From: Enchytraeus crypticus
Lineage: Eukaryota > Annelida > Clitellata > Enchytraeida > Enchytraeidae
Reading direction: 5' to 3'
Assembly: GCA_905160935.1 (NCBI GenBank)
Contig: CAJHZI010000305.1
Coordinates: 459,626 to 523,625 of the forward strand
DNA length: 64,000 nucleotides
Program-made: the position numbers and the translations under genes
The notes under the pieces: generated by a model
What the model saw: the letters and a program-made list of their open reading frames with translations, nothing else
The model's database searches: none
Told to the model about the DNA's origin: nothing
Part shown: piece by piece, positions 1 through 8,877 of the stretch
Position numbering within the stretch: the first letter of the stretch is position 1
Layout: every line of letters starts with the position of its first letter

Positions 1-132
1 TTTAACACAACCGTTAGTAATATCCATGTTAGGGCAGGTGAACGGCCTTCTAGACTACTTTACAGGTTTATGGCAGTGTAATTTAAATCTTCTTCACGAT
101 CAATCAATACATGCTGTTGATAGCGCTACGGG

Positions 133-240
133 ATATCCTTTAGTTGCTGCTTGACCCGGGCTTTGAACCCTGGCCTTGTGCTTCAAAGACGAACACACTA
201 ATCGCTCAACCATACCACCTTCTATATTACTCTACATATA
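133..240 (-). repeat. tRNA-like SINE head, possible
   Basis: Read on the minus strand, this stretch has an A-box-like segment (tggttgagcgattag) and a B-box-like segment (gggttcaaagccc) at tRNA-like spacing. It does not match the other SINE families of the window closely. It is probably a tRNA-derived SINE remnant in the last intron of the first TTC39 gene; a chance resemblance is possible. Confidence 0.35.
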
Positions 241-439
241 TTAAGCTCTTTGATGGCCTAGTTTTTACTCAATTTCATATGCACATTTTTTGCACTTACA
301 GGACGTATTGCACTTATTACTTAGATACTGATAATGCCTATTTAAGTTGTTGTCACGCGTTCATTGATGTGATTACTCTATGAAATTTTGTGAAAATATA
401 TTTCTCTTTATAGGGGATTGACTGATGATATGCTGTGAA

Positions 440-525
440 ACAGGGAGGACTGGAGAAAGTCTATTCATATCCCGACCCTGGTTAAACTGGGATTTAAGGG
501 AATATGATGATGATGAAAACATATT
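440..525 (-). repeat. CAT-flanked interspersed repeat, copy 1
   Basis: Minus-strand copy of a short repeat family also found at 10316, 14130, 16325 and 61745. The shared core is an ATC-rich microsatellite followed by a 'cccttaaatcccagtttaac' type core and 'tatgaatagact'. It sits just upstream of the last exon of the first TTC39 gene. Confidence 0.6.
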
Positions 526-591
526 TCTCTTTCACTCTCTCTACACAACATTAACTGATGCAGTTGTTGGTTGTGCTTTTCGTGTATTTAG

Positions 592-757
592 ACCTGACAA
601 GGCAAAGAAGCTGATCGAAGCAGCTAAGAACAACTACAAGCACTACTCGCTGGAATCTAGAGTGCATTTCAGGCTAAATTCTGCTGAGTCACGCCTCAAG
701 CCGCCATCTTCCACCCCGCCCACGTCTTCAGTGTTCAATCCAAAACAGAAGTCATAG
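592..757 (+). CDS. TTC39-family gene, first copy, terminal coding exon only
   Basis: Last exon of a third TTC39 (tetratricopeptide repeat 39, DUF3808/IML2-like) gene; all other exons lie left of the window. After a polypyrimidine-AG acceptor at 590-591, a single base completes a split Arg codon. The exon then encodes PDKAKKLIEAAKNNYKHYSL followed by ESRVHFRLNSAESRLK, colinear with the last exons of the two downstream copies (AKHNYKGYSLESKVLFRI and AKNYKGYSLESRVLFRLQ). The phase (one leading base) is the same in all three. A Ser/Pro/Thr-rich tail leads to TAG at 755-757. The exon shows that the locus holds at least three tandem TTC39 genes in one orientation. Family members are TPR proteins; mammalian TTC39B is linked to lipid and LXR regulation, but the role here is unknown. 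Confidence 0.85.
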
Positions 758-1209
758 AACTGAGAGTCAATGAGAACTGCTGTAACAACTTCATAGACCT
801 TAGAGCCAATGAGAACTGCTGTAACAACTTTAAATTAGAATTCTTGAAAAGTGCGACAATGTATAAAAGCTGATATCAGTGACTGCTTTTAAATTAACTA
901 TGGCAGTTCAAATACAAAATGTATAACTGCGCTTGATATTAGTTCTGACTTTGTCTTATAATAATTGATAACAGTGAAGGATAGCATTTTATTATTACAG
1001 ATTAAATGTTTAAACACATTATATAGTTAAATGTTCATTGATGAGGTGCCAAGCTTTTCTAAAATTTGTCTAAAAAGTCCACCCAGCACTAAACAATAGT
1101 GTTTATTGAAGGCATTAGTCATGCATAAATGTAGATCAGAACCGTGTTATCATCATCTTCTTTTAAGCTCAGTCTTATTAAAAGCCCTAACCGTTAGCAT
1201 TGTCATATT

Positions 1210-1490
1210 CAAAACGATTCAGCAGTCAGGTGATTGATTCAGTAGTCAGGTGATTGATTCAGTAGTCAGGTGATTGATTCAGTAGTCAGGTGATTTAATC
1301 AGCAGTCAGGTGATTTATTCAGCAGTCAGGTGATTGATTCAGCAGTCAGGTGATTTAATCAGCAGTCAGGTGATTTAATCAGCAGTCAGGTGATTGATTC
1401 AGCAGTCAGGTGATTGATTCAACAGTCAGGTGATTGATTCAGCAGTCCGGTGATTTAATCAGCAGTCAGGTGATTTAATCAGCAGTCAGG
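1210..1490. repeat. 20-bp minisatellite, about 14 copies
   Basis: Tandem repeat of a 20-bp unit (agcagtcaggtgattgattc) with minor variation, between the first TTC39 copy and the C2orf81-like gene. It does not resemble either neighbouring exon. Confidence 0.95.
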
Positions 1491-1819
1491 CTAGCTGTGT
1501 GTGATGTAGGATAGAATAGTTGCATATCTCTCAGCGTACTGTCTATTGGCAGGTCCATGACATAAACTGTTCTACAGATTTCAACAGTTGGTGAAATAAA
1601 TAAGATCGACTATAGTACGATACTACGATAGTACAAATCGTACACTTCAGTAATTCAAAAAATCAAACTTACTGTTCATTTGTACATCTTCGTAATTAAA
1701 TTATACGTGAAATGCTAAATGGTAGAATTTCTGTAGCAATGGCGGAAAGATAAGTGAATGATGTGCAGAATGACGAAAAATGATAACTGATTGAGACAGC
1801 CACACCAAACAGGATGAGC

Positions 1820-2012
1820 GGTTAAGTGGCTGAAGCTTTGCTAGCTATGGGAGGAACAGGAGTGAGAGGTTAAGTGATGGAAGCTTTGCTAGCTATGGGA
1901 GGCACAGGGGTGAGAGGTTAAGTGGCTGAAGCTTTGCTAGCTATGAGTGACACAGGTGTGATAGATTAAGTGGCTGAAGCTTTGCTAGCGATGGGAGGCA
2001 CAGGGGTGAGAG
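1820..2012. repeat. 48-bp tandem repeat spanning the C2orf81-like stop codon
   Basis: Four copies of a 48-bp unit (ggttaagtggctgaagcttt...). The rightmost copy contains the stop codon and last codons (IASKASAT) of the minus-strand gene; the other three extend into its 3' flank. Each upstream-derived copy therefore repeats the C-terminal coding segment and a stop-like tta. It looks like a duplication of the gene's 3' coding end. Confidence 0.9.
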
Positions 2013-3507
2013 GCTGCAAGGGTTTGACGACCGGCACCCCCTCGTCAGTCATATCACTCACGTCCACCTCACGTCGTGTACGGATTGGCTCCAGCTTTCT
2101 ATCGTACCCCTTTACTGCACCAGATTTTCTCGAGTCATTCGGATGCCTCGGCCCCTTCTTGATTCTGTTGAGCTCTTTCAGAGTTACTCCTGCGGCCAGT
2201 TCTATCGACTCAAATACTGTCGAAGATTTCAGAGGAGATTTCTGATCGTCAGCAAATTCCTTGATGTCCCTCGACAACAGGATTCTTCTGTCCTGTCGAG
2301 CTTTAACGTTGCTCCTGTTTTTTTTCTTCATATTGGAATTGCCTTCATCCACAGCTCGCGAATCCACTACAGTATAGAAGGTTTCAATCCTGTTGCTGTG
2401 CAACTTCTGAGAAGGAAACTTGACGGAGGTAGAAACATTGAGAGGAAGGTCAACGTACCAACCGAAATTTTCTTTCATCGAATTTCCCGACACAGTGAAT
2501 CTTTTCTGATCACTCAATTTATCCTCATCAAAATGTGTCGGTTCTGACCTATTCATTAGATTATTCCCTGATGTATTGCCCTCTGTAAATTCCCTACTGA
2601 TTTCATCTCCATTCTCAACTACACCTTGATCTTGGGGCATCAGATCTGACTTATCAAGCAACTTATTGCCAGACATATTGATGTTTGACGAACATTCGAC
2701 ATCTTGACTCAGGCAGGTTTGATCCTGACCTAAGACCTGCGGCGATTCAAACTGATCATCGGTCGCACATTCTGTCGTTAGATGAGAATTACGTTGATCA
2801 CGTAAAACTGTCAAATCATCGCCTTCACTAAAAGCCGTGAAATCATGTTGTTGTTGTTGTCCATTAATAACCATGACGCTGGCCTCTACCACATTTTCAT
2901 TCCCTTCTGTCACGTGTTCATCTTTATAATGATCGAGCAGCTTAAATTGTGAAAATATATCGTCATCAACTTGAGCGGCAGCGGCTTCTTCTGAAAAGCT
3001 GCTTCCTCGACAAACGTCTGCAACATTTGCAGAGCTGGAAATCTGATTCAACAGATTATTGCCTGAGCGATTAGTTAATGCATGTGATTTGTCGATCGAT
3101 GCCTGAAGTCGATTGGCTGAAGTCTTAGGCACACAACCATGGGCCCAGCTGTCGACGACAGACAACCCTGGTTCCTCATCCTGACTCCAAGTTATCCGAT
3201 CAGTCCTGGGCCCCTCATCACGCGCTAAATACAGCAGCTCTACTACTTCTAAAATGTCGTTCTTTGCGTTTAACACAGTAAACGGAATTAGCTGACGTTC
3301 CAAATATCGTTCGTATATGCAAGAATCGACTGTAGAAAACAAATTGTCTATCAGCTCAGCTACAAATTCAGAAGCCTCGTCTCTTTCCTGCAATGTGCTC
3401 CACTTTTTATCGGGAAGTTTGACGGCTTCAGGAGTGACCGAAGAAACGACGGGAACAGATGTTCTGACCGGCTTGTCAGACTTTCCTCGACCAGCATGTC
3501 GCGACAT
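1966..3507 (-). CDS. C2orf81: C2orf81 homologue (DUF4639 protein)
   Basis: Single uninterrupted coding exon of 513 residues; ATG at 3507-3505, stop at 1968-1966. The N-terminal part (about residues 35-130) is the recognisable domain: a helical segment DEASEFVAELIDNLFSTV, then QLIPFTVLNAKNDILEVVEL, LARDEG, TWSQDEEP and DSWAHGCVP. These match in order the conserved block of vertebrate C2orf81 (DUF4639). The remainder is low-complexity, acidic and poorly conserved, with three internal variants of an N-x-SGNxLLN-like segment and a short conserved patch (ELAAGVTLKELN) near the C-terminus. No catalytic motif, signal peptide or membrane segment is visible, and the molecular function of the family is unknown to me. 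A possible acceptor just upstream (aatcttag) suggests a 5' UTR intron. It lies on the opposite strand between two TTC39 copies. Its stop-codon region is embedded in a tandem repeat. Confidence 0.8.
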   Translation of the reverse strand: MSRHAGRGKSDKPVRTSVPVVSSVTPEAVKLPDKKWSTLQERDEASEFVAELIDNLFSTVDSCIYERYLERQLIPFTVLNAKNDILEVVELLYLARDEGPRTDRITWSQDEEPGLSVVDSWAHGCVPKTSANRLQASIDKSHALTNRSGNNLLNQISSSANVADVCRGSSFSEEAAAAQVDDDIFSQFKLLDHYKDEHVTEGNENVVEASVMVINGQQQQHDFTAFSEGDDLTVLRDQRNSHLTTECATDDQFESPQVLGQDQTCLSQDVECSSNINMSGNKLLDKSDLMPQDQGVVENGDEISREFTEGNTSGNNLMNRSEPTHFDEDKLSDQKRFTVSGNSMKENFGWYVDLPLNVSTSVKFPSQKLHSNRIETFYTVVDSRAVDEGNSNMKKKNRSNVKARQDRRILLSRDIKEFADDQKSPLKSSTVFESIELAAGVTLKELNRIKKGPRHPNDSRKSGAVKGYDRKLEPIRTRREVDVSDMTDEGVPVVKPLQPLTPVPPIASKASAT

Positions 3508-3586
3508 CTCCACAGCGACTAAGATTAGATCGTAGAATAACAGTCCAAAATAAAAAACCAGTCCAGGTCTGAATTAGTTTGACTAA

Positions 3587-3827
3587 AAAAAAGTAAACAC
3601 GCATTATAGTGAAATGATCAAATATGTTGATATCTATCACTTTTTAATACCACATGTTTAATCCGTTAGGCAGTTTTTTCCATTTTCCGTATAAACAGTC
3701 CAGTGAATGTCCGAGATTTTACTCTCAGATCAGCGCGGCTGGGATTCGAACCCACGAGGGTTCAATTCACCTGAGGATCTGTCATTTTAAACTTCATGAC
3801 GTTATCCATTACGCTATTGAGACATTC
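3587..3827 (-). repeat. SINE family A, copy 1
   Basis: About 240 bp, tRNA-derived. On the minus strand it has the A-box-like 'tagcgtaatgg', the B-box-like 'gggttcgaatcc', the shared body 'gatctgagagtaaaatctc' and 'ggacattcactggactg', and the tail 'gatcatttcactataatgcg'. Other copies start near 6444, 11487, 23672, 34652, 37985 and 48834. Confidence 0.85.
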
Positions 3828-4065
3828 TACTGAGACTACTTATGATACAATAATCTAAAATAGAATACAAGAATTATACAGATAAACATTAATTTTGATT
3901 AAAAAATGCTGACATGGGTACTTTTAATATTCTACTATAAGGAAGATATTCTCAAAATGTGAGAATTAAGAGAAACTTGTCTACATTTTATAAGGAAAAC
4001 TTTGAGAGCAAACATCATATAGGATTAAAATAAAATAGCCGAATGGTTAAAATTAGCAATAAATA

Positions 4066-4118
4066 GTACTCGATGTTGTCATGGACGACAGCATAGCTCT
4101 AATTATTGTTATTATTAG
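4066..4118 (+). mobile_element. LINE 3'-end fragment
   Basis: Short copy of the 3' terminus of the CR1/L2-like LINE at 44880-48068 (gtactcgatgttgtc...ctctaatt), ending in an attattatt tail. Confidence 0.6.
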
Positions 4119-4261
4119 CATGTAAAACACACGTTATATATACTAACATAGATTTTATTATCAAATGAACTTTTTATTATTTTTATTGACATTAGTATCC
4201 ATAGCAACCGTTACATCTCTGCAATCAGTGTAACCACTTCTCTACAAAATTTGCGCGATTT

Positions 4262-4680
4262 ATTACATAAATGGGAATTAATAATAATAACAATAATAAC
4301 AACAATTAGAGTGCTACAGTCATCAATGACAACATCGAGCACTATTGAGGCAAAATCAAGCCGGCGAGCAAAAAAAGAAGGTCCAGAAACGGTCCAAAAG
4401 ACGAAGAGTCCAGAGAAGGTTCAAAATCCAGAAATTCAGTCCAAAGTAAAGGGAGTTAAAGAAAAGGTGGTTTAGGCTGCAACACTTTAATCATGTGAGA
4501 CAGACAAGTTCGTCCAGGGATGGTCAAACTTGTATGTCTCACTTGATTAAAGTGATGCAGCCTGCTATTACTCGGTCTTCTAAGTTAATTACTCTTGTGA
4601 GACCTAGCTTACCTTCACGTTCTAAGCTATCTAATCGTTCTGTCCAGCGTGCTGCACGTCAGATCTGGAATTAAATCATT
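4262..4680 (-). mobile_element. 5'-truncated LINE copy with 5' inversion
   Basis: 4262-4470 matches the 3' UTR of the LINE at 44880-45050 in minus orientation. 4472-4524 matches its ORF2 end (about 45287-45335), also minus. 4525-4675 matches about 45180-45330 in plus orientation. The inverted segment overlaps the non-inverted one by roughly 40 nt, giving a fold-back. This is the classic structure of a twin-primed, 5'-inverted LINE insertion. Confidence 0.8.
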
Positions 4681-4727
4681 TTAATCAAAGGTATTTCAAT
4701 GAATCAATTGGTCGTTAGTAATAATTA

Positions 4728-4868
4728 TAATGATAGCAATAATTAGAGTGATATTGTCGTCCGTGAGCACTTCAAGAACTATTGAGACAAATCCAAGCAG
4801 GTGAGCAAAAAAGAAGGTTCAAAGGATGCAAATTTCAAAATCAAGAAAACCAGTTCAAATTAATATAG
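4728..4868 (-). mobile_element. LINE 3'-end fragment
   Basis: Diverged copy of the LINE 3' UTR (attagagtgatattgtcgtc..., gagcaaaaaagaaggttc). It lies just before the MITE at 4900. Confidence 0.6.
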
Positions 4869-4899
4869 TCAATTTTAATTATTTCAAGTTGATCAATTA

Positions 4900-5743
4900 C
4901 AGGGGCGGATCCAGGAATTTTTTTAAGGGGGGGCCCGAAAATATTTTGAGAGTGTATTTTTTTTTGCTTTCTTCGGGACATGTGACGCAACGAGGCAAAT
5001 TTATGTGGGGGAGCTCAAAATGTGTTCACTACTGCATTCGGCTCATAGAGTGAGTGTATCCCCGTACCATACCCCTCCCCCCCCCGCTCATACCCGTCAG
5101 GGGAAAACCTAAAATCCTACATTTGTTTGGAAAAGTAGGTTAATTTTTTTCACCTCTGAAGAAACTATGCGGATCTCGACGACTTGCAAGAGTGACCTAA
5201 TTTTGGGGGTGGAGGGGCTTAAGCCCCTTCTAGTCAAGGCTGTTTGCACCACTGCTACGGGACAGAGTTCATAATTATTACTTACACCCTTTTTCCTCTA
5301 ATGCAGTGTTTATTCATTGGTTCAAGTGAAAATTGAGAGCTAATGAAAAGGCCAACATTCTTTTGGAACACCTTCAATTATACAGGGCTTCTAGTTTATC
5401 ATAGAAAAAAATCGAGCTATTGGAACTGAGTTCCCTCTCGTACCACCCCCCCCCCCTCTGCTCCCTAACCACTGCCATTACTAACATGTTTACACATCGA
5501 AAATGCCATAGAAACAATGAATATATACCCTGTCTTAACCCCTCCCCTGCCCCCCCTAACCACCTCCATTACTAACATATTTTCACATCGAATTTGCCAT
5601 AGAAACAATGAAAAATATATCCTGTCTTACCCTCCCCCGCCCCCCCTAGCCACCTCCATTACTAACATATTGCTAACAAAAATTTTATCGGCGGACCTAA
5701 GGGGGGGCCTGGGCCCCCTGGGCCCCCTCTGGATCCGCCACTG
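4900..5743. mobile_element. Non-autonomous hAT-type DNA transposon (MITE)
   Basis: The element begins CAGGGGCGGATCCAG and ends with the inverted CAGTGGCGGATCCAG. It is bounded by a perfect 8-bp target duplication (atcaatta) at 4892-4899 and 5744-5751. An 8-bp duplication with CAG-type termini is characteristic of the hAT superfamily. The 844-bp interior encodes no transposase. It contains G-run and C-run ends and about three copies of a roughly 95-bp tandem unit (attactaacatattt...ccatagaaacaatga) at 5465-5680. Confidence 0.9.
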
Positions 5744-6443
5744 ATCAATTACTAATTAGCTAGAGTCATTAAAATTAGTATTTAAATCAGACATTGTCGC
5801 CAAAGATCTTGATTGTCGCCTGGTGAATGATTTCTTTTAAATTATATTTTAAAATTTTCTCTTTTAACTACTTTTCTGGATATTGGACGAACAATTTTAT
5901 ACCATTAATTGTGGACAAAGATGATGGCTTTAAATTTGTGCTCTTTTTTGCTATGGTTTCATAGTGCTTGATGATATCATTGACTACAGTATCACTATAT
6001 TTGCTGTTTATGTATATTTCAAAAATACAGAGATCTATATAATTATGCACATTTGCTTTCATTTCATCAATTTCTGAGAACCACCATAGACAAAGCCAAA
6101 TGCTGCTGTTTAATTGAAGCTAATTCATCACCATTCAGAATGAGCAGTATTCTTGGATACACTAAATATTAGAACTACTCATAACATAACATATATCATT
6201 ATACAGTCAGGTAGCAATTGCATGCTTGTTAAAGACTCGTTAAACCTTAACTAACACCAATACTAATTATAATTAACTATTTATTTGAAATTTCCTAATT
6301 TCTATTTCTATTTATAGTCCAGTAGTTATAATTTTAAAAATACTCGATCATTGATACTAATTTTAAATTCATTTCGAATAATTATGAGTAACAATTTAAA
6401 ATTAATTACTATATAATTGTACGTGTCATTATGCACATAACAT

Positions 6444-6665
6444 AGGTGTAGAAAACGTCATGAAGTTTTAAATGACAGACCCTGAGGTGAATTGAACTCT
6501 CGTGGGTTCGAATCCCAGCCGCGCTGATCTGAGAGTAAAATCTCGGACATTCACTGGACTGGCAACACGGAAAATTTACTAAATTGCCTAATGGATATAA
6601 TATGTGGTATTAAAAGTGATAGATATCAGCATAGTTGATCATTTCACTATAATGTGTGTTATTTT
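6444..6665 (+). repeat. SINE family A, copy 2
   Basis: Copy in plus orientation with 'gtgggttcgaatcccagccg', the 'ggacattcactggactg' body and the 'gttgatcatttcactataat' tail. The A-box end is partly lost. Confidence 0.85.
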
Positions 6666-6825
6666 ATTGTGTTATTATCACACAGAGATCTATCGACATA
6701 GGTCCAATTATATAACTATATATATCATTTTGACGCTGCCCTCTTGCTTTTAACTATAGAATTAAGCTGAAATGAGTAAGAAACGTGCATTTCGATATTT
6801 AACGCTTCCGGGTTCCGGATACGTA

Positions 6826-6828
<3 letters not shown>

Positions 6829-6899
<71 letters not shown>
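6829..6899. repeat. (AT)n microsatellite
   Basis: About 70 bp of pure TA dinucleotide. Confidence 0.98.
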
Positions 6900-6901
<2 letters not shown>

Positions 6902-6959
6902 CTAATTATAGTAAATAGTTGTAATTAATGTTTCTTGGATAAAACGTCTGTGCAGCTTG

Positions 6960-7734
6960 CAGTGTTGGGCATATATCGAAAAAAGTAGTTGAAGTAAACT
7001 ATTCTTTTAACTAAACAAAGTAGTTAAACTAAAGTACGTATTTTGTTAACTAAAACATCAGTTAAACTAAACTAGCTTTACCAGAAAAATAGTTAACCTA
7101 AATTATTGTCAACTGAAAAGAAATCTAATGTTAAGCGCTTAGTTAACTACTTTAGTTAATACTTAGTGTTTCATTAATACTCAATTTAATATTTCATTTA
7201 AATCATATTACAATCAAGGTGTCAATATATCAGATAATTAAAATCACTACTGCCCAAATGAATTACCCATCAATATACTTGTCTAGGGCTTATTGATTAA
7301 ACATTTATATATTTTTACAAAGCTCGAATTATATTATTGGATGTGAGAAACACCAGTGAAAATTATGTAGGCTTACATGTATAAAAAGAAAAAAATTGTC
7401 AAATGATGGTAATTTAAGGTGCATTTCTTCCACGCAAAATATACCAAACAGCTATAGGATGTCATTCAAAACCATCTAATTTAAATCGATAATTGTACGG
7501 ATGTACATGTATCGTTAAAGACTGCTTTCATGTCAATTGTTTGTTCTAATATTTTAGTAATTTATGAATGTTTCTAATTCAATTTTAGTTAAACTTCTTA
7601 TCTAAATTAGCTACAATTGGTTTAAGTTAATTAAAAATTAGTTAAACTTTGCTCTAACTAATAGAAGTAGTTAAAGTAAACTAGTTTATAACTCGTAACT
7701 GTTTTTTAACAGTTTTCTCAAGTGCCCGTCACTG
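6960..7734. mobile_element. Probable second hAT-type MITE
   Basis: It begins CAGTGTTGGGCA and ends with the inverted CAGTGACGGGCA (10 of 12 matching). The flanks gcagcttg and aaaacttg share 5 of 8 positions, as expected for a decayed 8-bp target duplication. The interior is AT-rich with many 'agttaaactaaa'-like subrepeats and no coding capacity. 'CAGTGTTGGGCA' is a common hAT-type terminus. It is less certain than the element at 4900. Confidence 0.6.
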
Positions 7735-8877
7735 AAAACTTGTACCTGCGTACAACTTACTTCCTGATACAGCCTAGAGGAAGTTGTAGTATAAAAAATG
7801 ACAAAGAGTAATGTAATTTCTGTTTCAGGTATTCAATTAAATTTAAATTTAAGTCAAATTTATTCTGATGATTGTGTAGCACGTATATATAATGATTTCT
7901 AATCAAAATTGTAAGGTTCGTTTATCATCTAAGCTTTTTTTGGATTGATGTTCAATGCAGATTGATTTTTGAAGTACTCGGGCGGGTTTTAAAGGTTAAA
8001 GTACTATGTTGTAAACAAATCAGTTGTTGTCCTAATTTTTTGTTCTAATTTTAACAACAAAAATCTCGGTAAGAAGATTATTGCCCGTATTCTCGTCAAT
8101 ATCGAGCACCATTGAGCCAATGCCTGTCTTGTTAGTGACGTAGAGGTTCGCGTATACAGTGCCAAGGGCCCAGGGCGAATGTTAGTATACTAACCATTTC
8201 GTTATTGAAATAAGTGGAAGGGAGGTGTGGCATTTATAATGTGTAAGGATAGGAAACCTGTTTAAGATATAATATTTTGTGTAACTAGGGTAACCAAGAA
8301 GATGCTTACTATTTATAATCTTTCATTTTCATTATTCAAGAAGCTTAGAAAAGTTTCTCTACAATAGTTTTAGTTTCTGTCTTTCTCGACATGTTTTCTA
8401 GTGTCATATTGCATTGCTGTTACTGTCTAATAATTTGTAACTAATTGATAATTAATCTAAAAAGTAGTTTATATTTTATTTGTAGATTTGGTTTTTTATT
8501 AGAAATCCTAGTTTTAGAAGTACACACTGATAAAAGTGTTTATAAAGGTAATATACGATTACTTAAGAGCTTTACAATTCACTTCACAATTTCCATTCTT
8601 ATGAAAAATATTAGTTATCTAGCAGGACATTTGTACAATTTTGAGGTCCTCAATCCTCGCTTTTGTGAAACTAGTTTGATCTTTATTGTAGCATCAATAG
8701 ATTAAAATAAGTACAAGATTATACAAACAGAGATTTCAGGATAGTTTGGGATTATTGATTAACGTGTGAATTTATCATTAATTTCTAGTAAATCACTGGA
8801 TAATTCTTTCTGGATAGAATGCAGATATCTGATAGCTGTTGGATAGTTTTATCTGGATAATAGTTTTACTTCTCGAC

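Noticed and set aside
1210..1490. CRISPR-like array of regular repeats
   Set aside because: The 20-bp units are contiguous without unique spacers in a eukaryotic intron/spacer context; simple minisatellite.
5868..6062. 64-residue minus-strand frame (MKANVHNYIDLCIFEIYINS...)
   Set aside because: Amino-acid composition is plausible, but it lies alone in AT-rich repeat spacer with no recognisable domain or splice partner. Kept only as a note.
8445..8705. 86-residue frame upstream of TTC39 A
   Set aside because: AT-rich, no homology recognised, no link in phase to exon 1.
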